A stretch of 64,000 nucleotides of DNA from Actinomadura macrotermitis (GCF_009604375.1 NZ_WEGH01000001.1:2108001-2172000); one strand, 5' to 3'; positions 19,219 to 29,859 are shown, counted from the stretch's first letter. Notes: generated by a model not told the origin, from the letters alone. Numbers and translations: made by a program.

Positions 19219-20571
19219 CTACACGCCGATGTCGCCCAGCATGTCGGTCACCAGCTCGGCGATCGGGGACCGCTCGGAGCGGGTGAGGGTGACGTGCGCG
19301 AACAGCGGGTGGCCCTTCAAACGTTCCACCACCGCCGCCACGCCGTCGTGCCGGCCGACCCGCAGGTTGTCGCGCTGCGCCACGTCGTGGGTGAGCACCA
19401 CCCGCGAGCCCGCGCCGATCCGCGACAGCACGGTGAGCAGCACGCCGCGTTCCAGCGACTGCGCCTCGTCCACGATCACGAACGCGTCGTGCAGCGACCG
19501 GCCGCGGATGTGGGTGAGCGGCAGGACCTCCAGCATGCCGCGGTCCAGGACCTCCTCGATGACCTCCGGCGTCGTCACCGCCGAGAGGGTGTCGAAGACC
19601 GCCTGCGCCCACGGCGACATCTTCTCGTTCTCCGAGCCGGGCAGGTAGCCGAGTTCCTGCCCGCCGACCGCGTACAGCGGCCGGAACACCACGACCTTGC
19701 GGTGCCGGCGGCGCTCCAGCACGGCCTCCAGGCCCGCGCAGAGCGCGAGCGCGGACTTGCCGGTGCCGGCCCGGCCGCCGAGCGAGACGATGCCGATGTC
19801 CTCGTCCATCAGCAGGTCCAGCGCGATGCGCTGCTCGGCCGAGCGGCCGCGCAGCCCGAACACCTCGCGGTCGCCGCGCACCAGCCGCACCGACTTGTCG
19901 GGCAGCGTGCGGCCGAGCGCCGAGCCGCGGTCCGACAGCAGCCGCAGGCCGGTGTGGCAGGGCAGCTCGCGGGCCTCCTCCAGCTCCAGCCGGCCGTGCT
20001 CGTACAGCTCCTCGACGGGGCCGCTGCTCACCTCCAGCTCGCGCATGCCGGTCCAGCCGGACTCCACCACCGCCAGCTCGGCCCGGTACTCCTCGGCCGC
20101 CAGGCCCACCGCGGACGCCTTGACCCGCATCGGCAGGTCCTTGGAGACCAGCACGACGTCGCGGCCCTCGCGGGCGAGCCAGCTCGCCACCGACAGGATG
20201 CGGGTGTCGTTGTCGCCCAGGCGGAACCCGTCGGGCAGCACGCTGGGGTCGGAGTGGTTCAGCTCGACGCGCAGGGTGCCGCCCTGGTCGCCGAGCGGCA
20301 GCGCCTCATCCAGCCGCCCGTGGTCCAGGCGCAGGTCGTCCAGCGTGCGCAGGGCCTGCCGGGCGAAGTAGCCGAGCTCCGGGTGGTGGCGCTTGGCCTC
20401 GAGCTCGGAGATGACGACGATGGGGAGTACGACCTCGTGCTCGGCGAACCGGGTCATCGCCCCCGGGTCGGCGAGCAGGACGCTGGTGTCGAGGACGTAC
20501 GTGCGCCGTTCCGGAACGGGCGTTCCGGAGGGGTTCCCTGAGGAGGGACGGCGCGGGGAGGTTGTGGCCAC
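19219..20571 (-). CDS. phoH2: PhoH2: PIN-domain RNase fused to PhoH-type ATPase/helicase
   Basis: A 450-residue fusion. The N-terminal PIN ribonuclease domain (about 22-165) shows the acidic motif [13 protein letters not shown] and later GDNDTRIL and VSKDLPMR. The C-terminal PhoH domain (about 240-445) has Walker A GRAGTGKS with K272, Walker B VIVDEAQ, and [13 protein letters not shown]. The mycobacterial orthologue (Rv1095) is reported as an ATP-dependent RNA helicase and RNase. GTG at 20571 follows GGGAGA. Same strand as the prenyltransferase, with a hairpin between them. Confidence 0.94.
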   Translation of the reverse strand: MATTSPRRPSSGNPSGTPVPERRTYVLDTSVLLADPGAMTRFAEHEVVLPIVVISELEAKRHHPELGYFARQALRTLDDLRLDHGRLDEALPLGDQGGTLRVELNHSDPSVLPDGFRLGDNDTRILSVASWLAREGRDVVLVSKDLPMRVKASAVGLAAEEYRAELAVVESGWTGMRELEVSSGPVEELYEHGRLELEEARELPCHTGLRLLSDRGSALGRTLPDKSVRLVRGDREVFGLRGRSAEQRIALDLLMDEDIGIVSLGGRAGTGKSALALCAGLEAVLERRRHRKVVVFRPLYAVGGQELGYLPGSENEKMSPWAQAVFDTLSAVTTPEVIEEVLDRGMLEVLPLTHIRGRSLHDAFVIVDEAQSLERGVLLTVLSRIGAGSRVVLTHDVAQRDNLRVGRHDGVAAVVERLKGHPLFAHVTLTRSERSPIAELVTDMLGDIGV

Positions 20572-20624
20572 TCGATCTCCCTGACTAGGGGGGGATTACC
20601 GGCGGCGCGGCGGTCCGCCCCCAG

Positions 20625-20642
20625 GGGGGCGGTGAGCGGGGA
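20625..20642 (-). terminator. Possible hairpin terminator
   Basis: CCGCCCCC and GGGGGCGG arms (20625-20632 and 20635-20642) lie 8 nt past the prenyltransferase stop and 54 nt before phoH2. There is no T-tract, and the very short loop makes function uncertain. Confidence 0.4.
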
Positions 20643-20649
20643 AGGTCCC

Positions 20650-21552
20650 TCAGGAACCGAAGCGCCGGTGGCGCGCGGCGTAGGAGCGGAGTGCCCGCAG
20701 GAAGTCCACCTTGCGGAAGTCCGGCCAGTGGACCTCGCAGAAGTAGAACTCCGAGTGGGCGCTCTGCCACAGCATGAACCCGGAAAGACGCTGCTCGCCC
20801 GATGTGCGGATGACCAGGTCGGGGTCCGGCTGGCCGCGCGTATAGAGATGCTCCGCGATGTGCTCCACATCGAGGATCTCGGCGAGTTCCTCGATGCTGG
20901 TGCCTCGACCCGCCTGCTCGATGAGCAGTGAGCGCACCGCATCAGCGATCTCACGTCTACCTCCATACCCAACGGCGACGTTCACAATCAGGCCGGGGGC
21001 GTCAGATGTTGCTTCACCCGCATCTTTCAGTACTCGTGCCGTTTTGTCCGGGAGCAGATCGAGCGCGCCGACCGGTTTGACGTGCCATCCGTCGGCGGCG
21101 AGCTGGCGGACGGTGTTCTCGATGATGCGCAGCAGCGGCTCCAGCTCGCCGGCCGGCCGGGTGAGGTTGTCGGTGGACAGCAGCCACAGCGTGACCACCT
21201 CCACGCCCGCCTCGGCGGACCAGTGCAGCAGGTCGGAGATCTTGTCGGCGCCGCGCTGGTGCCCGGTGTTGACGTCGGACAGGCCCATCGAGCGCGCCCA
21301 GCGCCGGTTGCCGTCCAGGATGACGCCGACGTGCCGGGGGGTGATGTCGGTGGGCAGCGACGACTCGACCCGCCGCTCGTACATCCGGTAGGCCACGTCG
21401 CGGACGGCGGCGTAGGGGCCGCTCCGGCGGATCGCCGAGATCAGCCGCCCGTCGCCGGACTCCTCCCGGCGCGCCAGGCCGCGCAGCGCGCGGTCCCCGA
21501 TCACGCCGTCGCGCCGGGCGCCGCGGCTCGTCCGGCTCCGCCGATCCCCCAT
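20650..21552 (-). CDS. uppS: Cis-prenyltransferase (isoprenyl diphosphate synthase)
   Basis: Adds isopentenyl units in cis configuration to make the isoprenyl diphosphate used for envelope lipid carriers. The 300-residue protein has the catalytic Asp D80 in DGNRRWAR, the FEN-equivalent LLSTDNLTRP, and the terminal RTSGEQRLSGFMLWQSAHSEF block read in two parts (RTSGEQRLSG, LWQSAHSEFYF). Position next to phoH2 matches the mycobacterial short-chain Z-farnesyl diphosphate synthase Rv1086; that chain length is my inference. Some 60 residues precede the core. GGGAAG lies before the ATG at 21552. Confidence 0.93.
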   Translation of the reverse strand: MGDRRSRTSRGARRDGVIGDRALRGLARREESGDGRLISAIRRSGPYAAVRDVAYRMYERRVESSLPTDITPRHVGVILDGNRRWARSMGLSDVNTGHQRGADKISDLLHWSAEAGVEVVTLWLLSTDNLTRPAGELEPLLRIIENTVRQLAADGWHVKPVGALDLLPDKTARVLKDAGEATSDAPGLIVNVAVGYGGRREIADAVRSLLIEQAGRGTSIEELAEILDVEHIAEHLYTRGQPDPDLVIRTSGEQRLSGFMLWQSAHSEFYFCEVHWPDFRKVDFLRALRSYAARHRRFGS

Positions 21553-21615
21553 GCCGAGCTTCCCTTCGAGTGACCATTCCCCATGGAATGGACGCTCAAT
21601 TATGGCCCCTGGTTC

Positions 21616-22200
21616 TCACCGGGCCGACCTGGCGGCGTGAACCCGGCACCCGGCGCCGGCCCGTTCGGCCTCGGCCAGCACCTCGCCGAGGAACCGCGCG
21701 AGCTCGGCGGAGGTGAGCACGGCGCGCACCCCGCGGCCGCCCGCGCCCCAGGCCTCGACGACGGCCCGGCGCGCCGTCCGCCACCGTCCGCCGGCGGTCG
21801 CGCCCGGCGGCCCGACCCATGTGGCGGACGTGCGCAGGGTGCAGCGCAGCTCGCCGGTACTGGCCAGATCGGCGCGCTCGCGGTAGCGGAAGGCGAACAG
21901 CTCGGGCTCGCGGCCGGGGCCGGCGGGTTCGGGGAACCGGTCGTCGGGGTCGGGCCAGCGGGCGGCCTGCGGCGACCCGGCGGCGCGGGCGGCGGCGACC
22001 CGCTCGGCCAGCCCGGCCAGCAGGTGGCCGCAGCGCTCCCCGACGGCGCCGAACGACACGCCGTCGCGGCGCAGTTCCAGCGTGACCTCGTACGGGGTGC
22101 CGCTCCGGTCGCGGGCCGGTACCGGCACCACCGCCAGCGACGACCCGTCCAGACAGCGAAGGCCCCGCACCCGCGGTCCCCGCCCGCCGAATCCCTGCAC
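21616..22200 (-). CDS. Hypothetical protein
   Basis: Three overlapping minus-strand frames are open here. This one has the most natural composition and codon bias. The 194-residue product begins VQGFGGRGPRVRG and contains a beta-rich N-terminal part (LDGSSLAVVPVPARDRSG, YEVTLELRRDGVSFG) and ELFAFRYRERADLASTG. GTG at 22200 has GAAGGG upstream. No family is recognised and there is no signal peptide. Confidence 0.6.
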   Translation of the reverse strand: MQGFGGRGPRVRGLRCLDGSSLAVVPVPARDRSGTPYEVTLELRRDGVSFGAVGERCGHLLAGLAERVAAARAAGSPQAARWPDPDDRFPEPAGPGREPELFAFRYRERADLASTGELRCTLRTSATWVGPPGATAGGRWRTARRAVVEAWGAGGRGVRAVLTSAELARFLGEVLAEAERAGAGCRVHAARSAR

Positions 22201-22308
22201 GCCGCATCCCTTCGCCCGCCGCACGCGCCACTCAAGGCACGGTAAGCCAGGTCATCCCCATGATCACACCTTGTGCGGCCAGGGATCGGGTAAGGAAGCG
22301 GGCGCGGG

Positions 22309-22830
22309 TCAGGCGGTCGGGCCGGCGGCGCGGGCGCGCTCGACGTGCTCCAGCGCGCTGCGCAGCTCGCCCAGCCACTCGTCGGTGTTCTTGCCGACCA
22401 GCCGGACGCACCAGGCGAGCGCGTCGCTGCGGCTGCGCGCGACGCCCGCCTCGACCAGGGTGTCCAGGACGCGGCGCTCGGGCTGGCGCAGCCGGGTCAT
22501 CACCGGGACCGACAGGGTCGTGAACATCTCCCGGGCGTCGCCGCAGGCCACGCCCCACGACACCTTCAGCCCGAACCGGTGCTCGGCCTCGCGGGCGATG
22601 GCGATGCGCTGGTCGCGGGTGCTCTCGCGGAACCGGGAGACGTGCCCGGCGATCCGGCCGGCCCGCTCGGCCTCGGGCACCTCGGCGGCGGCCTCGGGCT
22701 CGGCCAGCCGGCCGATCACGCTGACCTCCTCGCGGTCCACCACGATCTCGGGCGGTCCTTCGAACCAGCCCTCCGGCAGCCGGCCGGTGAACCAGCCGCG
22801 CAGTCCCGCCGATGCTTCTTCTGTAGTCAT
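22309..22830 (-). CDS. Hypothetical protein with a ribbon-helix-helix-like C-terminus
   Basis: The 173-residue product begins MTTEEASAGLRGWF. An N-terminal region mentions a strand pair (PEIVVDREEVSVIGRL). The C-terminal VLDTLVEAGVARSRSDALAW is like the strand-turn-helix part of small MetJ/Arc-type regulators or of a related actinobacterial family. The ATG has no ribosome binding site but lies 7 nt after TAATTT, so the mRNA is probably leaderless. A perfect dyad covers that -10 box, which fits autoregulation by this protein. DNA binding is an inference. Confidence 0.72.
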   Translation of the reverse strand: MTTEEASAGLRGWFTGRLPEGWFEGPPEIVVDREEVSVIGRLAEPEAAAEVPEAERAGRIAGHVSRFRESTRDQRIAIAREAEHRFGLKVSWGVACGDAREMFTTLSVPVMTRLRQPERRVLDTLVEAGVARSRSDALAWCVRLVGKNTDEWLGELRSALEHVERARAAGPTA

Positions 22831-22845
22831 GTAATCAAAATTACA
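22830..22845. promoter_or_regulatory. Operator dyad TGTAAT-N4-ATTACA over a start codon
   Basis: Perfect 6-bp inverted repeat that touches the first base of the ATG at 22830 and covers the minus-strand -10 box TAATTT. A protein bound here would block the gene's own promoter. Confidence 0.6.
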
Positions 22846-22879
22846 ACCCGTTCGGCGCGCACACCAGGCCTCCGTTTCA

Positions 22880-22912
22880 TTGACAGGACCACTCTTTTGA
22901 GAGCTACTCTCA
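22880..22912 (+). promoter_or_regulatory. Efflux-operon promoter with operator dyad
   Basis: TTGACA (22880-22885) and TACTCT (22905-22910), 19 bp apart, form a likely promoter. The -10 box is covered by the perfect dyad TGAGAG-CTA-CTCTCA (22898-22912). A related half-site TGAATCTCA follows at 22921-22929. The TetR repressor encoded downstream is the obvious candidate ligand-responsive binder. Confidence 0.65.
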
Positions 22913-22945
22913 TTTAATAGTGAATCTCAACTGAAGGTGGCTCTC

Positions 22946-24541
22946 ATGCTCTCGGCGCACACCCGGCGGTGGTGGGGCCTCGGCGCGCTCGCGCTCGCCA
23001 TGCTCGCCCTCGGCTTCGACATGACGATCCTCAACGTGGCGCTGACCACGCTCTCCCAGGACCTGCACGCCGGCACCGGCGCGCTGCAGTGGATCGTCGA
23101 CTCCTACGTCCTGGTCTTCGCCGCCCTGCTGCTGCCGGCCGGCGCGCTCGGCGACCGGTTCGGCCGCAAGCGGCTGCTGCTCGCCGGGCTGGCCATCTTC
23201 GGCGCGGCCTCCCTGGCCGGCGCCTACGCCGGCGGCACCGGCGGTGTCATCGCGGCCCGCGCCTTCATGGGCGTCGGCGCGGCGATCATCATGCCGCTGT
23301 CGATGTCGATGCTCCCGGCGATCTTCCCGCCGGCCGAGCGGACCCGCGCGATCGCGCTGTGGACGGCCTCGATGGCGCTCGGCCTGCCGCTCGGCCCGCT
23401 CACCGGCGGCTGGCTGCTGGAGCACTTCTGGTGGGGCTCGATCTTCCTGATCAACGTGCCGCTGGCCGCCGTCGGCGGCCTCGCGGTCGCGCTGCTGCTG
23501 CCCGAGACCCGCGACCCGGCGGCGCCACCGGTCGACGGGATCGGCGCGCTGCTGTCGATGGCCGGGCTCGTCGCGCTCGTCTACGGCGTGATCGAGGGGC
23601 CGGCGCGCGGCTGGGGCGACCCGCTGGTGCTCGGCGCGGTCGCGGCCGCCCTGGTCCTGCTGACCGGCTTCACGCTGTGGGAGCGGCGCCTGGCCCAGCC
23701 GATGGTGGACCTGGCGCTGTTCCGCGACCGGGTGTTCGTGTGGTCCCTGGTCGCGGGCATCTTCGCGACCCTGGTGATGGCCGGGGCGCTGTTCGTCCTG
23801 CCGCAGTACCTGCAGGCCGTCCAGGGCCACGGGGCGTTCGGCACCGGCCTGCGGCTCATCCCGATGCTGCTCGGCCTCATGGCGGGCGGGCTGGCCACCG
23901 ACCGGCTCACCGGCCCGGTCGGCCGCAAGCCGATCATCGTGACGGGCCTGTTCGTCCTCGCCGCCGGGCTCGGCCTCGGCGCGCTGACCGGCACCGGCGA
24001 CGGCTACGGCTTCGCCGCCGGCTGGCTGTCGGTGACCGGCGCCGGCATCGGCCTCACGCTCATCCCGGCGATGGACGCGCTGCTGGCGAGCATGCCCGAC
24101 GACCAGGCCGGGCGCGGCTCGGGCCTCGTCCAGACGCTCCGCCAGACCGGCAGCGCGCTCGGCATCGCCGGGCTCGGCAGCCTCGTGTCGTCGGTCTACC
24201 GCGACCGGATCGCCACCGGCGGCCTGCCCGCCGAGGCCGCGCACGCCGCCCGCGACTCCGTCGGCGAGGCCGCCCTGGTGGCCGCGCAGCTGTGTTTCCG
24301 TGGGGACACCCCGATGTCAAGGCAGGTCGCAGGCTCCGGCTGCCTAGACCCCCGTTACGGCGCACTGCTGAAGTCGGCGCAGGAGGCCTACGTGGCCGGC
24401 ATGGACGTGCTGCTCGCGACCTGCGCGGCGGGCGCGCTCGCCGTCGCGGCGCTCACCCTGCTGTTCCTGCCCGGGCGGGGCGCGGACGCCGAACCCGGTC
24501 CCGATGACCGAGAATCTGACCATGAGCACGTCGTCACCTGA
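22946..24541 (+). CDS. DHA2-family (EmrB/QacA-type) drug efflux MFS transporter
   Basis: Proton-driven multidrug exporter of 531 residues with about 14 helices. Motifs include DMTILNVALTTLSQDL, the motif C-like GLPLGPLTGGWLLEHFWW (motif C of antiporters), and ALGDRFGRKRLLL (motif A). ATG at 22946 follows GAAGGTGG. The last extracytoplasmic loop carries about 22 extra residues (LCFRGDTPMSRQ onward, 24291-24358) in atypical codons. It overlaps tetR by 38 bp and both share an operator-controlled promoter. Confidence 0.92.
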   Translation: MLSAHTRRWWGLGALALAMLALGFDMTILNVALTTLSQDLHAGTGALQWIVDSYVLVFAALLLPAGALGDRFGRKRLLLAGLAIFGAASLAGAYAGGTGGVIAARAFMGVGAAIIMPLSMSMLPAIFPPAERTRAIALWTASMALGLPLGPLTGGWLLEHFWWGSIFLINVPLAAVGGLAVALLLPETRDPAAPPVDGIGALLSMAGLVALVYGVIEGPARGWGDPLVLGAVAAALVLLTGFTLWERRLAQPMVDLALFRDRVFVWSLVAGIFATLVMAGALFVLPQYLQAVQGHGAFGTGLRLIPMLLGLMAGGLATDRLTGPVGRKPIIVTGLFVLAAGLGLGALTGTGDGYGFAAGWLSVTGAGIGLTLIPAMDALLASMPDDQAGRGSGLVQTLRQTGSALGIAGLGSLVSSVYRDRIATGGLPAEAAHAARDSVGEAALVAAQLCFRGDTPMSRQVAGSGCLDPRYGALLKSAQEAYVAGMDVLLATCAAGALAVAALTLLFLPGRGADAEPGPDDRESDHEHVVT

Positions 24542-25142
24542 GACCGACCCGCTGGACCTGCTGCCGCTGCGCGAGCGCAAGAAGCTGAGGACCCGGAGGG
24601 CGATCCAGGACCACGCCCTCCGGCTCTTCAGCGAGCAGGGCTACGACGCGACGACGGTGGAGCAGATCGCCGCCGCCGCGGAGATCTCGCCGAGCACCTT
24701 CTTCCGCTACTTCCCCACCAAGGAAGACACCGTGGTCGACGACGAGTACGACCCGGTCATGCTGAAGGTGTTCCGCGAGCAGCCGCCGGAGCTGCCCCCC
24801 GTCGAGGCGCTACGGCGCACCCTCGCCACCGTCTTCGCGCTCATGTACGAGCGCGACTTCGACACGGTCGTGCAGCGGACCCGCCTCATGATGGAGGTCC
24901 CCGCACTGCGCGCCCGGACGATGGAGGCGGTCCGCGAGGGCACCCTCAAGGTGTTCAACCAGGCCATCGGCGAACGCACCGGCCGGTCCGAGGACGACCC
25001 GAAGGTGCGCGCGTTCACCTGGGCACTGCTCGGCGTGCTGATGTCGGCGTCCTACGACTGGCTGGACGGCGGCGCGACCGGCGACCTGCCCGCCATGGTC
25101 GACGACCGGCTGGCGTTCCTGGCCGCCGGTTTCCCGCTCTAG
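24504..25142 (+). CDS. TetR-family repressor of the efflux operon
   Basis: The 212-residue protein has an N-terminal TetR domain with helix-turn-helix TTVEQIAAAAEISPSTFFRY (residues about 50-70). A helical C-terminal domain contains MYERDFDTVVQRTRLMM and a closing GDLPAMVDDRLAFLAAGF. The start overlaps the transporter end; an in-frame ATG at 24522 is also possible, and neither has a clear ribosome binding site, consistent with translational coupling. The likely operator is the dyad at 22898-22912. The stop overlaps the convergent NlpC/P60 stop by 4 nt. Confidence 0.9.
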   Translation: MTENLTMSTSSPETDPLDLLPLRERKKLRTRRAIQDHALRLFSEQGYDATTVEQIAAAAEISPSTFFRYFPTKEDTVVDDEYDPVMLKVFREQPPELPPVEALRRTLATVFALMYERDFDTVVQRTRLMMEVPALRARTMEAVREGTLKVFNQAIGERTGRSEDDPKVRAFTWALLGVLMSASYDWLDGGATGDLPAMVDDRLAFLAAGFPL

Positions 25143-26314
25143 CCGGGGGTGCGGGCGGCGCGCTGCGGGCTGACCCGCACCGCGCCCTTGAGGTTGCGCG
25201 TGTAGACGTTCTGGACCTGCACCAGCGTGCCGGTGCGCGGCGCCGCGATCATCTTGCCGCCGCCGATGTACAGCGCGATGTGCGAGATGTAGCCCGGCGC
25301 CGTCGGGTCGTTCGCCCAGATCAGCATGTCGCCCGGCTCGGCCTTGCTGTACGGCAGCACCCAGCCGGTGCGGGCCTGGTCGGCCGCGACCCGGGGCAGC
25401 CGCACGCCGGCCCGCGCGAACGCGTACTGCATCAGGCCCGAGCAGTCGTAGCCGCCCTCGGACTCGGACTCGCCGCCCCACACGTACGGCCAGCCGATCC
25501 GGCTGTAGGCGGCCCTGATGACCGTCTGCACCTGCTGGGCGGTCATCACCTGCCCGTTGGACTTCGGCAGCTTCTGCGCGTGCGGGTAGTCGATCTGCGG
25601 GTTGACCTCGACGGCCTTGGCCTGCTTGGGCAGCAGCTTCTTCAGGCCCTTGATGAACGCGGCCGGCTTGGTCTTCGGCACGCTGACCAGCAGCGCGTTC
25701 GCGGTCGGCATGCCGAGGCTCTGCGCGGTGGCGTGCGAGATGACCGCGTCGACGTCGCCGATGCCCATCGTGGCGTACGCGCCGACCCGCACCTGCGACT
25801 GGCGGCCGCCCTGGCCGCCGACCGGGACCTGGCTGCCGAGCTGCACGCCGCCGTCGCTGCCCATGGTGAAGGAGATCGCGACGTCGCCGCCCGCCACGTT
25901 GCGCCACAGCGCGTCGGACTGGGCGGTCGGCTTCGGGGTGTAGTTGCGGAAGGTGGACGGGTCGACGCCGAGCACCCCGACCCGCTTGCCCGCGACCATC
26001 GCCTGCACCGCGTCCACGACCTCGACGCCCTGCACGCCCTTGATCCGACGGATCTTCTCGATCGTGTCGCCGGGCAGCGAGGACGGCGCGGCGACCAGCA
26101 CGTGCGGGGACAGCCGGCGGCCGAGCGGCGCGACGCCGAGCGCGGTGCTGCCCGAGGCGGCCACGAACCGCGCCTGCTTGTCGGCCTGCGGCCGCGGGGC
26201 GGGCGGGCCGCTGCTCTGCTGGTGCGCGACCACGACCGCGACGTTCACGGCGAGGGTGGTCACGGCCGACACGCCGATGATCGTCGGAAGAACCCGGCGG
26301 TTCGGCTTGCGCAC
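25139..26314 (-). CDS. NlpC/P60 peptidoglycan hydrolase with a large N-terminal domain
   Basis: Exported 391-residue protein: an N-terminal membrane/signal helix (residues 8-31), a 220-residue middle domain, and a C-terminal NlpC/P60 cysteine peptidase. The catalytic pair is C291 in YDCSGLM and H345 in SHIALYIGG. NlpC/P60 enzymes cut peptide stems of peptidoglycan. The middle domain, with VLVAAPSSLPGDTIEKI, VGVLGVDPSTFRNYTP and AVISHATAQSLGMP, resembles the MacB/FtsX periplasmic core by eye, an unusual partner. GTG at 26314 follows GGGAG; an ATG at 26335 is the alternative. A small dyad TGGAC-N5-GTCCA lies upstream at 26500-26514. Confidence 0.86.
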   Translation of the reverse strand: MRKPNRRVLPTIIGVSAVTTLAVNVAVVVAHQQSSGPPAPRPQADKQARFVAASGSTALGVAPLGRRLSPHVLVAAPSSLPGDTIEKIRRIKGVQGVEVVDAVQAMVAGKRVGVLGVDPSTFRNYTPKPTAQSDALWRNVAGGDVAISFTMGSDGGVQLGSQVPVGGQGGRQSQVRVGAYATMGIGDVDAVISHATAQSLGMPTANALLVSVPKTKPAAFIKGLKKLLPKQAKAVEVNPQIDYPHAQKLPKSNGQVMTAQQVQTVIRAAYSRIGWPYVWGGESESEGGYDCSGLMQYAFARAGVRLPRVAADQARTGWVLPYSKAEPGDMLIWANDPTAPGYISHIALYIGGGKMIAAPRTGTLVQVQNVYTRNLKGAVRVSPQRAARTPG

Positions 26315-26515
26315 GGCAACACTCCCTCGTCCCATGGCCGGTCGGCTCCATGACTATGGCCTGTGATCGCGGCCACCGTCCAGATACCCGGCGCGGCCCG
26401 CGCCACCCTGGCACCGATGGCCGCTTTGCGTCAGCCCCGTCTCCGCTACCCAGTGGTAACACCAATGCGAAGGGAGATCAAGGTCACGTTGCCATAATAT
26501 GGACCTACCGTCCAA

Positions 26516-28485
26516 TTACCGGCGCAACTCCGCCGTCAGGTCGGCCGGGGACATGACGGGCAGCCGGCAGGCGAAGTCGCGGCACACGTACGCGGCCGGC
26601 GCGCCGTCCACCGGGCCCCGCCCGGCCAGCAGCGGCACCCCCGCCGCCCCGGGCTCGCCGACGCTCACCACCGCGCCCGGCGACACCGCCAGCAGCGCCG
26701 CCTGGTGCAACGCCCGCGTCCGCTCGTCACCGCGCCCGCCCACGACCGCGATCTCCAGCGGCCCCGCCGCCCACGCCTCCGCGACGGCCAGGCCCCAGCC
26801 GGCGAACCGCGCGTGCTGCTCGGCCAGCAGCCCGGCCGGCGCGAGCGCCGCACCCGCCGCGTCCCGGTGCCGCATCGACCCCGTCAGCGCCGCGTACGAC
26901 AACAGCGCGCCCGCCGCGGCGAACTGCCCGGACGGCGTCGCGTTGTCGGTCGGGTCCTGCGGGCGCCGGAAGAGCCGCTCGGCGTCGTCGGCGGTGTCGT
27001 AGAAGCCGCCCGCGCCGTCACCGAACCGCTCCAGCACCACATCGAGCAGCGCGCCCGCCGTCACCACGTGCACGGCGTCGCCGGTGACCGCGTGCAGGGC
27101 CAGCAGGCCCTCGGCGACGTCGGCGTAGTCCTCCAGCACACCCGCGTTGCCGCCCGCGACACCGTCCTTGGACGTCCGCAGCAGCCGCCCGTCGCGCAGA
27201 TGCGCCTCGCCCAGCAGCGCGGCGACCTCCTCGGCGGCGACGACCAGATCCGGCCGGTCGAACAGCGCGCCGCACTCGGCCAGCGCCGCGACGGCCAGGC
27301 CGTTCCAGGCCGCGACGACCTTGTCGTCCCGCGCCGGCGGCACCCGCAGCTCCCGCGCGGCCAGCAGCGCCGCCCGCACCCGCTCGTACCGCTCCGGGTC
27401 GTCCGGGTCGCGCAGCAGTTGCAGGACCGAACTCCCGTGCTCGAACGTGCCGGTCACCTCGAACAGACCGGCCGCCCAGCCGGCATCGTCCCCGAGCACC
27501 TCCTGGAGCTGCTCGGGCGTCCAGACGTAGAACTTGCCCTCCACGCCCTCACTGTCGGCGTCCAGCGCCGACGCGAGGCCGCCCTGCGGGGTGCGCAGAT
27601 CGCGCAGCATCCAGTCGCAGGTCTCCAGCGCGATCCGCCGCCCGAGCGGATCCCCGGTCAACCGCCACCAATGCGCATAGACACGAGCCAAAAGCGCATT
27701 GTCATAAAGCATCTTCTCAAAATGCGGAACAACCCACTCGGCATCCACCGAGTACCGGGCAAACCCCCCACCGAGCTGGTCGTACATCCCACCCCGGGCC
27801 ATCGCCTCCAGGGTGTGCCCGGCCATCGCGAGCGCCTCGGCGTCGCCGGTCCGCGCGTGGTGGCGCAGCAGGAACTCCAACGCCATCGACGGCGGGAACT
27901 TCGGAGCGCCCCCGAACCCCCCGCGCGCGACATCATAGGAACCCGCGAGCGCCCGCACGGCCGCCGCGAGCCGCTCCGCCCCAGGCGGCCCGTCCCCGCC
28001 GGGGACACCGCCGCGCGAAGTGAGCGCCTCGACGACCTTCTGCCCCTGCCCGACGACCTCGTCGCGCTGCTCCGCCCACGCCTTGTGCACACCCTGCAAC
28101 AGGGCCTGGAACTGGGCGCGCGGAAAGTAGGTGCCGCAGTAGAAGGGGTGCCCCTCGGGCGTCATGAAGACCGTCATCGGCCAGCCGCCCTGGCCGGTCA
28201 TGGCCTGGGTGGCCTCCATGTAGACGGCGTCGATGTCGGGCCGTTCTTCACGGTCGACCTTGATGTTGACGAACATCTCGTTCATCATCCGCGCGGTCGC
28301 GTCGTCCTCGAACGACTCATGTGCCATGACGTGACACCAGTGGCAAGCGGCGTATCCGACCGACAGCAGAACGGGCACATCGCGCCGCCGCGCCTCGGCG
28401 AACGCCGCATCGCTCCACTCCCACCAGTGCACGGGATTGTCCGCGTGCTGGAGCAGATACGGGCTGGTCGCGTCCTTGAGACGGT

Positions 28486-28489
<4 letters not shown>
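26516..28489 (-). CDS. YyaL/DUF255 thioredoxin-like protein with six-hairpin domain
   Basis: A 657-residue cytosolic protein. The N-terminal DUF255 domain is a thioredoxin fold (residues 1-165) with NPVHWWEW and the redox motif C49-H-W-C52. The rest is an alpha/alpha six-hairpin glycosidase-like region, with [26 protein letters not shown] and [13 protein letters not shown]. The orthologue in M. tuberculosis is Rv1084. Function is not established in bacteria. ATG at 28489 overlaps the stop of the upstream oxidoreductase (ATGA), so the two are translationally coupled. About 40 codons around 27660-27790 have strikingly T-rich third positions. Confidence 0.92.

Positions 28490-29859
<1,370 letters not shown>

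Noticed and set aside
21600..22235. Two further minus-strand frames overlapping the 21616-22200 gene
   Set aside because: Composition is skewed to Arg, Gly, Cys and Pro, as in shadow frames. The 21616 frame has more natural composition and an upstream ribosome binding site.
26336..26515. c-di-AMP riboswitch upstream of the NlpC/P60 gene
   Set aside because: The gap has some dyads (for example GTTACC and GGGTAGC) but neither of the conserved ydaO boxes.
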